Positions 12,356 through 23,115 of a stretch of 64,000 nucleotides of DNA are shown here, piece after piece. The notes beneath the pieces were generated by a model that saw only the letters and a program-made list of their open reading frames with translations, had not been told where the DNA came from and made no database searches. A program made the position numbers and the translations under genes. Each line of letters begins with the position of its first letter. Position 1 is the stretch's first letter. The DNA comes from Inonotus obliquus (Eukaryota > Basidiomycota > Agaricomycetes > Hymenochaetales > Hymenochaetaceae), in contig JAJHTX010000009.1 of NCBI GenBank assembly GCA_032164295.1, positions 1,798,001-1,862,000 on the forward strand. The letters are read 5' to 3'.

Positions 12356-13132
12356 TTAAGGAATTCTGTCGGGGTTCCGTTGTATAGCATCTGGGGCTAT
12401 GAAGGCTGTGATTTGTTTGTCGCCTCGGGACTCTCGTTCGGGGCCGTCAAGTGTGATTCGACATCGGATATCATCGTGGGGAAACCAAGGTGGTTTAACG
12501 TAGGTGCCTATGGCGATGAGTAGCCGTACGCTTCGTCGAGTATCGTTCGAAGGTATTCTCCAGCCTAGGTATAGGTCTCCTTGTAGTCGAATAGCTTTGC
12601 AGTATGCCCATAGTTCCCTGAGTGTGTTTGCAACCCATACCGCTGTTATCGGTGAGCGGCGGTTTGTAACATAGTCTGCACTGATCTCCACGAATGTGCT
12701 TGGGCACTCGAGTGCTAATATGTCGTGGATTCCTACTATTGTCCAGTGCGTCTTTGGTTGCATGCCTATTGCCGTATCCATTGCTATTGTTGACCTCGTG
12801 CGATTTCGAACGACCTCCGGGGGATTGTGGTATTCTCGATAAGCTGTTGCTCGTTCGCTGGACACATGATATGTCAACATGCCCGTTGCCTCCCGTAGTA
12901 TTATCTTGTGTAGGTCTTCGATGATCTGTCGCACTCTTCTGCATTTATAGCAAGCCGTTGGAGGTTGCTGTACTTGCTGCATCGTTTGCGAAGGTTTAGT
13001 GTGATCGTCGGGATTAGCGTTGCTAGCCGATGCTTCTTGATCGTCGGCTTCGGATTGTATTAGCCGTGCGTGTTCTCCGCCTCTCGCTGTCGATCCTGAT
13101 CGTCTCCGGCCAGTGAAATTAACCGGTCCCAT
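12356..13132 (-). CDS. ORF in LTR-like element, CxxC protein, unknown
   Basis: 258 aa, not recognised. The first ~60 residues are polar and low-complexity (QQVQQPP). Then comes CYKC followed after 15 residues by RE, then YHNPP, GIHDI and a W-rich stretch (AVWVANTLRELW). The 209-aa ORF of the other LTR-like element (24431-25060) has CNIC, RE at exactly the same spacing, YDPN, GIRNV and AYTWGHWIMNY in the same order, so the two are probably diverged homologues. The start is the first ATG, 58 nt from the element edge. It is uninterrupted although surrounding sequences are decayed. Possible roles (nucleic-acid binding, Gag-like) are speculative; there is no known domain that I can name. Confidence 0.5.
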   Translation of the reverse strand: MGPVNFTGRRRSGSTARGGEHARLIQSEADDQEASASNANPDDHTKPSQTMQQVQQPPTACYKCRRVRQIIEDLHKIILREATGMLTYHVSSERATAYREYHNPPEVVRNRTRSTIAMDTAIGMQPKTHWTIVGIHDILALECPSTFVEISADYVTNRRSPITAVWVANTLRELWAYCKAIRLQGDLYLGWRIPSNDTRRSVRLLIAIGTYVKPPWFPHDDIRCRITLDGPERESRGDKQITAFIAPDAIQRNPDRIP

Positions 13133-13258
13133 CCGGGGTAGTTTCGATCGACGTTCCTAATCGAATCAAAATTTCAGCACAATCCTTTCAGCAGCATTCA
13201 TTTGAAACATGAGATGAATTTCTTATCCATATCACGCAAATATAAGTATATGATAACT

Positions 13259-13612
13259 ATTGTATTTCCTTGCAAATAGTACATCGAGTTTGTCACAGCA
13301 ATATGTGTCAACAATGGTCATACTGATCATACTCTTTCCCGACCCAGTGACACCATGTAGCTAAAAGATGTTCTGGGTGTCATCCGAAAAGAACCAGTGT
13401 CTAGTCCAGTCACTGTTTGAGCACTGATGGAATCGTGTCAACGTCAGGAAGAAGGGAATAGACAATTAACACAGACCCATTTCGTCCATTCTCTTCGCTT
13501 ACCGCACCGAAATGAAAGCAGCGTCGACATTCACGCCAGACTTGATTTGTTGCTTCAACTCGACTAGTGCCTGCTCAAACTCATCCACCTTCCACTCACT
13601 CTGGTCAAGCAT
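13259..13612 (-). pseudogene. P-loop (NACHT/NLR-like) gene relic
   Basis: On the minus strand, 13612-13505 reads SEWKVDEFEQALVELKQQI.., and 13375-13260 reads LHGVTGSGKSMISMTIVD. The latter is a Walker A motif (GVTGSGKS) in the context typical of fungal STAND/NACHT proteins (FWLHGxxGSGKST). A stop codon interrupts the conserved stretch just before LHG, and no complete frame exists. It lies beside an F-box relic and a solo-LTR-like element. Only the P-loop is firm; the NLR assignment is inference. Confidence 0.5.
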
Positions 13613-13678
13613 CCATTCAATTAATTTTCAGTAGCACAGGTGAGCGTGGTTAAGCAGACTCACTGGCAAACCCACATC

Positions 13679-13900
13679 TCAGATACCCGCGAATAAACAC
13701 ACATTGAGTAGAGGTCCATTTGTCCTCTCGATCCATATATTAAACAATGGTATGGCCTTCGGATCTGTTCTCCTTTTCCGAGTGGGATAATTGATGCATA
13801 AGTACAACCATCGCTCACCAAAAGAGAGGGGTAAAGTACACCACGTCCGACAAACGTGCGATATGCGCAGAGGGTCTACGATCGAAGAGAGGCAATACGC
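13679..13900 (-). pseudogene. F-box-like protein fragment
   Basis: The minus-strand frame contains DPLRISHVCRTWCTLPLSFG.. followed by WIERTNGPLLNVCL. This resembles the mushroom F-box pattern in which HVCRxW and a later WLERSGxxPLxLxL are conserved. There is no complete gene around it, so I treat it as a relic. Confidence 0.45.
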
Positions 13901-13997
13901 CGATGTTTCTGTCCAAGGCGGGTAACTCGACCTTTTCCAACACATTGTTTTCGTATCCATTTCTGAGATATATTATATTGGACTTTCCCAAACTCAG

Positions 13998-14530
13998 GTC
14001 ACGAAATCTGTCATCCTTGAAGACCTCTGCAAGCATGGAGAGACCCTGGATCTCAAGAATACTGTAAATGGAATGGTTATACAACCGAGAGTGTTACTGA
14101 GGTTACGAGGCTCACACTTGAAGTAGGTAGTCAGGGTAAATTGGGAGGTCAAGCAGTCGTTCCTGATGCAGAGGGAGTATGGGAACGGCTTACAGTTAAT
14201 GTACGCTCGCTTCATTTCTTTATTGATCTTTACTTGGACGCTGATATCATGAACCGAATGCGCTCAAACTTGATGGATCAAGTGTGATCTATTGCAGCAG
14301 TCACTACTGCTGTCGTGCATGACAACTTGACCCAGAGGGTCTAAATTCAGGTCGAGGGTGAGATGGCAATACTTAAGGAGACGGTCAATTCCATGGTGAA
14401 CCAGCTTAGCACATTTGCTAGCAAAGTCACATGTGTCACGCTTGAAGTTGGTACACAAGGTATCCTCGGTGGATAGGCTCGTGTTGAAGGTGTTCAGGGT
14501 ACTTGGGCAGACTTGACTCGCAATGTGAAT
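13998..14530 (+). pseudogene. Histidine-kinase HAMP-repeat relic, upstream part
   Basis: Plus-strand translation shows successive HAMP-repeat units of a group III hybrid histidine kinase (Nik1/Os1 type). Unit one includes ETLDLKNTVNGMV and later LTLEVGSQGKLGGQAVVPD..VWERLTVN. Unit two includes [45 protein letters not shown] and GTWADLTRNVN. In-frame stops replace Arg or Gln codons in unit two (TGA for CGA after DQV, TAG for CAG after ILGG). The exon ends at a GTAAGC donor (14531). The matching next exon is found 11.6 kb on, beyond the retrotransposon. Confidence 0.75.
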
Positions 14531-14567
14531 GTAAGCACTCTGTTTGAAGAACCTAATTGTAACTATG

Positions 14568-15067
14568 TGTAAGAATGCCTTTCCTTTTTTCGTCTTTTCT
14601 TATTTCATATTCCCTTGTATTACTGATTTCCTTTCATTACTAATACCTTATGACTCACTCCGCCCCATCCCGATTCATTACTAATACTGCTCTACTAATT
14701 CCGCCCCAACCCCGACAACGCTTACTCACCCTTACTCATTCTTGCTGACCTGTCGGGCCCCGTTATTTGTTTGGTTATATTGTTATGCTGCTGTGCAGCA
14801 CCTTTTTAGAGTAATACCTTCCCACGTTCCAAGTGTATATAAGTAGATAGATCTTGTCTCGTCTTCCCCACTCGACTCTTCTACTTACCACCACGACGTC
14901 TTACTCATATACTGTTCCTAGACGCGTGCATTACTCAAGGCTCATCCCCTTAGACGTACATCGCCGACGACTGTGTACTCCCCCTCAAGGCGCAGTAGAG
15001 GTTGTCCCTTGACGACCTTCGTGAGAACAGGCCTCGAGCATGCACCGCCACCTCGTCCGTCCTAACA
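14568..15067 (+). repeat. Left LTR of the chromovirus
   Basis: Starts TGTAAGAATGCC, ends GTCCTAACA, 500 bp. A TATATAAG box lies near 14835. Over the first ~320 nt it differs from the right LTR at only a few sites. Those I noticed are G-to-A in the right copy (14630 region TTGTATT versus TTATATT, ACTGATT versus ACTAATT, CTCGACT versus CTCAACT). Confidence 0.9.
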
Positions 15068-15293
15068 TAAGAGTCGAGTCTCCCCTCAGGACCGACGCCT
15101 GACTCATCATCAACGTCTCTCCTTTGCGAGTGTCCCCTAGTAGGTCGATATCGCATCAACCCGGGTTTACCTGAGCACGACAGAAACCCTCAACCCTGCC
15201 CGGTGACGTTGATCAACGTTACCGTGTATCGAACTCATATAAACACCAACCCGCACTAGTCACCCTGGCTCCTAGTCATCGTCAAAGACAGTA

Positions 15294-15516
15294 CCGTAAG
15301 CCCAAGCCCTACATCATCAAGTTTGATCCTCTCGACTACGATCCGAACGATATCGTCGTTGGAACAGACAGGAAAGGACGTGCTCAGTACATCAAGCTTA
15401 AGTACCGTCCCCAGCGACCAGTAGTCATTGTTAAGGAAGAAGAGGTAGAAGTGAAGATCGAGGAAGCCAACAAAGAAGACCCTTCCAGTTGGCAGAAGTC
15501 AATCGTACGTTGGTAA
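15294..15516 (+). pseudogene. Possible 5' gag-region coding remnant
   Basis: An uninterrupted frame without ATG reads RKPKPYIIKFDPLDYDPNDI.. and later an acidic EEEVEVKIEEANKEDPSSW, ending at TAA 15516. It sits between the left LTR and gag. I do not recognise it; it is probably the leader or N-terminal gag part of the element. Confidence 0.35.
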
Positions 15517-15779
15517 ACACTGACGTTAACAATAACGTTGCATTTTAGAGGCAACCGTATCTGGACGAAGCGAACAGACAAAGTATACTGCAGCCAGCGT
15601 ATCTCTTTCGTTGTTCCCCTCTGGATTTTTAAAGTCACCATCTCATTCGATGACACAATCCCTGCTCATCAACAACAACAACAACCTCACCCTCTCCCCG
15701 TCAGACCGCTAAATGTGCAAGATCGCATCCAGTACCAGAGGTACCAAGACGAGGGGTGTATGGTTTTAAGTGGGGGAGG

Positions 15780-17010
15780 GCTAATACGTGCCGGTACTTA
15801 ACCAGTACGGTCACGGTACTTGTTGTCTATGAAAAGGGGGAGTGAATGGACTGGCCAGAAGTGAAGAGTATGAGACTCTGGTATGAAAAGAGTAGGTTAG
15901 AGCATGGGAAAAACTTCGGTACAGGTCGGTACAAGGGAGAACGTAGCAAAAACAAAAGTCTAATACCGTGGGAAAAACCTCGGTACAGGTCGGTACAGAA
16001 AGAAAGGGTTGGTATGTGGAGAAATCTTGTCAAGCAAGAAGGTCAGTACAGAAACAAAAGGGTGACAAGCAGAACACAAAGGATAACTAAAGGTCGGTAC
16101 CGTGGGAAAAATGTCGGTACAGGTCGGTACTGCAAGAAAACAGCTAGCACAGGGCAGTATAGCAAGGGACTGAATGAGGTAGACTGGTGGCTGAGAGTGT
16201 TGACTGGACTGGGAAGCAAACCTGAGCCCTCACACGGGAGGCTAACTCCGAAGGTCCACTTGAGACGGAACTGGGATGGGACTGGGATGGAACTCGAGAT
16301 GAGACTGGGATGGAACTGAGAAGGGGGTGAGGAAACCCGAGCCCTCATGCTAGAGGCTAGCTCCTAAGATTACCTGGAGAGCTACTACGTACAGGAGGAG
16401 ATATTTATACTATTGTACCATAGTTAGCTCATAAGTCCAAAAGGAGAAAGTAAAAAGGAAGATCAAAACAAAGAAAAGTCTGAAGAAAAATGTAACAAGG
16501 AAAGTGAATATTGCAGTGCCATCAGGGGGACAACAAGAAAGGGTTAGGGAGGACAAGATACCAATGAAAACGTAGCATATAGTACCCCTGGATGAAAAGT
16601 CCTCAGGACAAGACATTTGAGCCCCTGCCAATCGATACTGACACGTTCCTGGTGGTACCGGACCTGAAAACCTTAATGGATACTGACCCTGAGCTTCCCC
16701 AAAGAACCGCAATGCATAGTCCAACCATTAGGAATGAATACCAGAGAGGGAGACGTCCGATCCATGTCATGAGAGCATGTTGAATTGTCAATTTGGCTCG
16801 GTACCGGGTTTCTCGGCACTCGGCACTCTCGGTATTCTCGGTACCGGGTTTCTTGGCGCTCGGTACCGGTACTCTCGGCATTCGGTATCTTGAGAAATGT
16901 GACCGACAGTTTCTCTAGGTGTGCTGGTGAATACTGGAAGGTGTAGATGGGATCGTACCATAGCATAGGGTAAGCGTAGAATGGGATACTGGGCTTGATA
17001 CCGAGCTCAG
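15780..17010. repeat. CGGTAC-rich repetitive stretch inside the element
   Basis: Many irregular copies of GGTCGGTAC and CGGTACAGGTCGGTAC (15918-16135), then runs of CTCGGTACCGGGTTTCTCGGC type (16795-16890). Composition resembles the insert at 21363-23115, which is also rich in GTACCG. It separates the leader frame from gag, so it is likely another insertion, but I could not fix its ends. Confidence 0.45.
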
Positions 17011-17280
17011 CTGCACGTAGTTCTCTTCACCGCCACAATAGATACCATATCGGAGCGCGCGCAGCAGCGTCTTGGTCAGCTTAGAGGCAGGAGGTACAGT
17101 GGAAGTCGTCAAGGTTTCTATTATACGACAAGCACTGGGAAGGAACAGCACATAGTTTGGGATCAAGCGAAGGACAATTGGGCACACGCACCAACTACCG
17201 TCCCAGCTCCCATATCATCATTTTCCCCCACATCTTCGACAGCCGCGAGATTCTCGGCATGAGAAGAACCTGAGGAACCA

Positions 17281-18498
17281 TCGGTAGGAGCATTCGATCC
17301 TCCTCAAGGTATTATATCCAGACCGCCGTCGACACACGAGCCTGTTCCACCCCCTGTCGAAGAAGATCCTATTGACGTTGAACCCCCTGAAGACGAAATG
17401 TCACATATCACAGCAGACGTAATCGCAGCAATCGTTGCCCAGGCCCTAGCACAGGCAGGAGTTGGACAACCAAGGACGCCGATGAATGCACCAGCGACAG
17501 TGTCAACAGACAACCCATCCGTCGATAAGCCAAGGCAGTATCATGGAGGCGACGATTATGAAGATTTCCGTCGGGAATTCTTGTTGTACGTCTTGGAGAA
17601 CCCAGGAAGGTTTGGAACCAACATCAACCGGATCAAATTCGTGCTGTCATACTTAAAGTCGGGATGAGCTTCAACGTGAGCGCAGAACTATGTTGGTTCA
17701 AACACAGCAGCGGACGGAAGTTCGACCATTCCTGACGACTTTAAGAAGTTTGTCGAGGTCCTCGATGCATCTTTTAGAGATCCCCACAAGGCATCAAAGG
17801 CGCTAGAGTGAATATATTCAGAAGTCCAAGGACGTCGTACGGCTGATGAATTTTTCAACGTCTTCGAACAACTAAGGATCTCGGCGAAACTCACCAACAA
17901 GGAACATGATGCCATCCTCATCTATCGTCTAGAGCAAGCAGTTAACCCTGATGTTCTTTGAGGAGTCATGCGAGCAGAGAAGGTGCCAATGATGTATGAT
18001 GAATGGAAGGCGAAAGCGTTAGCCGTCGATGCAGTAGAACAACAGCTTCGAGCCCAACTACGTCCGAATCAACCACCAGTGCGAAATCTTTCCCCAAACC
18101 CCCAAACTCAGTATTGTCGACCCCCAGGACCCCCACCCCAACAACAGCAGTCACAACCACAACGTCCCCCGTTGCAGGCACAAGGAGTAAAGCCAGGTAC
18201 ACACCCTGGAATGGGGATTCCAATGGAAGTCGACGCCGCTCATCGTTGTCTGCTTTGCTGGGCGTGCAGAAAGCCTGGACACTTTGCAAATCAATGTCCG
18301 GACAAAAAACAGGTGGTGCAACAAATCATCATGGGAATGGACCCGACGATTCGAAGGGAGATGGTGGAGCAACTTGGCGAACTGCCAGAGTCGGCCTTTG
18401 TCGAAGAAGAATACAGCGAGGAAGCTGTGGAAGTCAGGGCTATGACCAAGACCGAAGAAGTCAATGTTGAGCAGGATTTTTCGAAAGACCAGCAGTAA
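17281..18498 (+). pseudogene. gag: gag with zinc knuckle (chromovirus)
   Basis: Structural protein of the element. Frame fragments: 17398-17667 (VDKPRQYHGGDDYEDF..), then KFVEVLDASFRDP.., DEFFNVFEQLRISAKL.., and 17968-18498, which holds a Gln/Pro-rich linker and the zinc knuckle CWACRKPGHFANQC (CX2CX4HX4C, about 18259-18300). Stops at 17665 (TGA in a Trp position), about 17810 (TGA) and about 17959 (TGA in an Arg position) break it. Family assignment follows from the zinc knuckle and the downstream protease and polymerase. Confidence 0.85.
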
Positions 18499-18683
18499 AC
18501 GTCATAACTACTGGTCAACATTCTCAAGGACTCTCGCATCCGTTAATTTATAACTCGCGTGCTGTACAGTATTTAGATGCACCCCAATACACTGAGTTAA
18601 AAAATCACGAGATCCTGAACAACGTAATACCAACACCTGAAGAAGAGGATGACCTCGACGTTTACGACTATGATGATGCATGG

Positions 18684-21362
18684 ATGTGCGATAGAGGAGT
18701 ACCGTCTAAGGAGGTGGAACCGGAGGCCGTTTTTGTGCAACGAACGAATAGATATCAGCTGGACGTCATCATAACCATCATTCATCCCTTCGATCGGAAG
18801 TTGACCCCCGAAGATAAACAGGAAATAGAGCAGCTAGATGGGGAAGATTACGACATGGACAGACAGGATCTGGATGCACATGCGCTTATCGACTCCGGAG
18901 CAACTGGTTCTCTCATTGACGAAGGATTCATCAAAAGGTACAAGATCCCCACCAAACACTATATTCGTCCTATACCTCTGTTTAATGCTGATGGAACTGG
19001 CAACAAGGAGGGTTCAATGACAGAGTATGTGGAAGTGCAAATGATCTTTGACGGGATACATGAAGAGACCATTCATCTAGCGGTGACGTCCCTAGTGTCA
19101 ACTAACGTCTTTCTTGGATATGACTGGCTGCGCAAGCATAATCCAGAAATTGACTGGAGGACGGGCGTCATGTCATTTACTCGTTGCCCAGAGACATGTT
19201 GGTCCTTGGAGAGGGAGGCGGAAGAGTATTGTAAGAAGTAGGTCAGAGGAACTACGAAGTGGCCAGAATACCTCGACGAATTTGCAGACGTCTTCAGTGA
19301 GGAGAACTTTGAAAAGTTGCTGGAGCATTGAGTTTGGGACCACACCATAGAGCTAAAGGCGGATTTCAAGCCAAGCGACTGCAAGGTGTACCCTCTCAAC
19401 CCAAAGGAACAACAGGTGCTACAAGACTTCATCGATGAGAACCTTGCTTCAGGACGCATTCGACACTCGAAATCTCCAATGGCATCACCGTTCTTTTTTA
19501 TCAAAAAGGAAGACGGGTCTCTTCGAGCGATTCAGGATTATAGGAAGCTGAACGAAGGTACCATCAAGAACAAGTACCCACTTCCTTTGATTCAAGAACT
19601 TGTCGACAAGGTCAGGGACTCCCGCTATATCACAAAGCTTGATGTTCGCTGGGGATACTACAACATTCGTATTCGAGAAGGTGACAAGTGGAAGGCAGTG
19701 TTTAGGACTAACCTGGGATTCTTTGAACCTACGGTTATGTTCTTCGGTTTGACTAATGCACCTGCAACGTTCCAGGGCTTCATGAATGACATTTTCAGGG
19801 AGCTCGTACATGAAGGACACGTTATCATTTACCTCGACGACATACTCATCTTCTCCAAAGAACAAGACGAACATCAACAGCTGGTCAAACGAGTATTCGA
19901 CGTCTTACGAAAGAACAACCTATACCTCAAACCTCAGAAATGCGAGTTCGAAACAGACCACGTCAAATACCTTGGTCACATCATCAGTAATGGAGTAGTG
20001 AAGGTGGATCCAAAAAAATCAAAAGCGATTTAGGAGTGGCCGGTGCCGAAGAACCTACAGATGTTACAGGAGTTCTTAGGTTTTGGAAACTGGCTACGAC
20101 AATTCGTCAAAGATTACAGCGAGATTGTCAAACCGCTTACAAAGCTAACGGGAAAGGTAGAATGGAAGTGGGGGGAGGAGGAACAAGCCGCCTATAAGGA
20201 ACTCAAGAGACGTCTATGCGAACCACCCGTGCTTGTCATTCCAAACAATGAAGGAGCGTTTAGGGTTGAAGCTGATGCGTCGAACTACGCAACTGGAGGA
20301 GTACTACTGCAGAAGCAAGGAGGCAAGTGGAAACCGGTGGCGTACAGGTCAAAGACGTTGTCAGATGCTGAACAAAATTATGAGATCTACGACAAGGAGA
20401 TGCTTGCAATAGTACAGGCTCTTAGAGAATGGCGACAATACCTACTAGGAGCTAGGCAATGTTTTGAAGTTTGGTCGGATTATGCTAATCTTCTCTACTT
20501 CAAGTCACCACAGAAGCTGAACTACCGTCAGGCAAGATGGCGACTTGAACTAGCCGATTACGACTTTACATTGGTCCATAAAGCAGGAACGTCGATGGGT
20601 AAAGCTGACCTTCTCTCACGACGAGCGGATTATGATAAGGGTGAGCACAACAATGAAGACATCACCTTTATAAAGGAGGACTGGCTAGTACGAGGAGTGG
20701 TACGGACGTCACAAGAGGATGTGTTGGAAAAGGTACGGGAGGCACAGCAAGAGGTGAAGAAAAGACCGAAGGGGGTAGCACCAAAGGATGGATGGTTAAA
20801 GCTAGGAAACGTCATCTTTGTGCCAAACGACGTGAAAGAACTTGTGTTGAAGGAGTACCATGACTCACCAATGGCTGGGCATCCTGAGACAACAAAGACC
20901 GTTAACCTCATACACCGAAAGTTCTGGTGGCCTACAATGTTCTACGACATCTGTACTTATGTCAGAGGATGCAACAAGTGTCAAAGGACGAAGGCTACAA
21001 GGGCAACAAGAGCTAGGAGTCTACACCCAAACGAAGTACTCGACAAGCCATGGGAAATCATCACTGTTGATTTGATTGGAGAGTTACCAGAATCAGAGGG
21101 ATACAACACTATCTGTGTAATTGTCAATCGCTTTAGCAAGCAGATACATGCGGTACCGACTACAACGAAGTTAACAGCTGAAGGAATGGCTAGGATTTAC
21201 CGGGATCATGTCTTTTGTCATCATGGACTACCGCGCAAGATTATCCACGATAGAGGGACCCAGTTCGATGCTAAGATGATGAAGGAATTGTACAAGCTCC
21301 TACACATTGAAGGGAATCCATCGACGGCATATCACTCACAGACGGATGGACAAACCAAGCGG
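18684..21362 (+). pseudogene. pol: pol: protease, RT, RNase H, integrase 5' part
   Basis: Aspartic protease motif ALIDSGATGSLI (about 18883-18918). Reverse transcriptase 19386-20033 with [11 protein letters not shown] and catalytic YLDD (about 19830). RNase H in 20043-20650 (EADASNYATGGVL, YEIYDKEMLAIV). Integrase zinc finger HDSPMAGHPE..CNKC, and core aspartates in TVDLIG and IHDRGTQFDA, up to HSQTDGQTKR. Stops at 19239 (TAG), 19329 (TGA) and 20031 (TAG), plus the insertion at 21363, cut the frame just before the integrase catalytic Glu, which lies beyond the insert. Confidence 0.92.
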
Positions 21363-23115
21363 TAAAGAGTAATACTGGAGGCTACGATCGATATGGGCTT
21401 AATTCTGCGATTCTACCGCTTCTTCCAATTAACAATACTTCTGTGATTCTACCGCTTCTTACTTCTCTTTGGACCATGGTACTTCTGCCGTCCTATCTAC
21501 GCCTGCGGTTCCAACAGAGTACGAGGCTTCTGCGATTTGACAAGGCTAAGAATGATTGAGAACTGGTCCTGCATACGTTTAGCCAGACTTCTGCGCCAAT
21601 ACCGAATCACCAATCCCTACGCCCGTCTTCCATCACAGTACCGAACCACCAGACTTTGATACCGATGATACCGATACCGTACCGTCCACCCATCCTGATA
21701 CCGATGCCTAATAGTCCACGCCTAGTCGATACTACGCCCTCGACGGCCCATACCAGAGGGAAAAGCTCACAAGATACGATCGGTCTGCCATACGTTGCTG
21801 CGAAGAGTTGGATCATTGTCGAAGCTCTTAGTCCGACGGTATGCCCTTCTGAACCATCATGCATCGATACCGACGATACCGGAGTTGGTACCGATGGTCC
21901 ACTCCGGTACCGAAGTCCGTAACGTGAGCTAGGTCGAGACCACACCCTCGGAGATCTACGTCGAGAGGAAGGTTGGGAAATGAATCAGGTCCGCCGTACG
22001 CTGCTTCAGTATCGGAGGAGGCCATCGATCCGACTCGGAGGGGAAGCCAAGCCATGCCCAGTCGAGTCAGGCCACACGTACCGATCGATATCGAGGGGCT
22101 CGAGCGATCTCATTGATGCCCAGGGACGATCACCAGTGTACTGATTGGTACTGAGCGATAGAGTACTCCATTGCCAAGGTTAGGTTGTACCGACATGTCA
22201 ACATCGGAGCACACTGTCCGATCGATCGGTAGACGCCCAGACTGACGCCGCACGGATCATGATACCGGAACAAAGGTAAATCAGGATGACGTGCTTCTCT
22301 GGAGAAGGGGACGACAGGGCCATCGCCAGGAGCGCCCATGCGGTAGCTTGAGACATGTCCTTATTTTAGCGCTGGTCGACGTCGGTACCGCCACCCTACC
22401 TCGGTATCACTTGTCATGAGTTTTCATTGGGTTCTTGTTTCGTCCCACCCTATTCTTAGCCATCCCCTGATAAAACTTCTTATTCATTCATCGTCTTATG
22501 TTTCCCCTGATTTTATTTTTACATTCATTTCGATCTTATGTTTCCCTTCTTGTACCGGATTGTGGTACGATTCGACTTGTAAAACTCCCCATTTGGTATC
22601 TTGAATGGCTACGGTATTATGGTATTTATAGCCCGCATGTTCTACTGTAGCAAACCAGCTAATCTGAGAGGAACTTCCAGAGTGAAGGTCTGGGTTTTGC
22701 TCATCTCGTTCAAGCCCCCGTTCGTTCGTCTCGTCTCGTAGTCGCCGGTATCGATACCGGTAGTCGTCAATATTGTCTCCGTTGTCCTCGCCTCTCGTCT
22801 CACAACTAGTCATATCAGAGACACCCCCTCTGCTCGTCTTCTCTACTGTTTCGTTCTCTCTACCGTGATACCAGACAACAATCGACTCGGTATTGACAGA
22901 TTCGACTCGGTATCGATCGTCTCCTGATACCTCGTCTCTTGAACGGTCACCTAGAGCCCCCTGTACTCATCAATCCAGCCAGGCCCTATTATCTCTCTTG
23001 ACGACTTGTCTGTGACAGTACGACTTAGTACCGCCACGTACCGGCCCTCCCAACACACCTAAATCGTACCCCCCTCGTCCGGTACTTCTGATACCGGCCG
23101 CGTTCTCGCACAATC
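21363..23115. mobile_element. GTACCG-rich insert in integrase, 5-bp TSD
   Basis: Interrupts the integrase codons between GQTKR and VNQELEQYL. AGCGG is present on both sides (21358-21362, 23116-23120), so removal of one copy restores the frame. Its 1753 bp begin TAAAGAGTAATACTGG and end CTCGCACAATC, without TG..CA ends or visible terminal inverted repeats. It is dense in GATACCG/GGTACC motifs. No coding frame has a motif. Element type unknown. Confidence 0.65.

Larger units (their letters stand above)
11625..13190 (-). mobile_element. Solo-LTR-like element carrying an ORF (copy 1)
   Basis: On the + strand it starts TGTTAGAAAACG (11625) and ends CCTTTCA (13190), and both sides carry GCAGC (11620-11624, 13191-13195). 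TG..CA ends with a 5-bp duplication are the signature of LTR retrotransposon integration. Read on the minus strand it has a 58-nt leader, a 258-codon ORF, a noncoding stretch, a TATAAATA box and about 390 nt to the end: the order expected of an LTR with a coding U3 followed by promoter, R and U5. There is no internal gag/pol and no repeat of its own ends, so a solo LTR is the simplest reading. A same-plan copy lies at 24388-25870. Confidence 0.7.

Noticed and set aside
15900..16140. Direct repeats considered as a CRISPR-like array
   Set aside because: Irregular spacing, eukaryotic transposon context, no cas genes.
18003..18470. 155-codon frame overlapping gag
   Set aside because: Shadow of the gag frame that carries the zinc knuckle; Ser/Thr-rich by composition.
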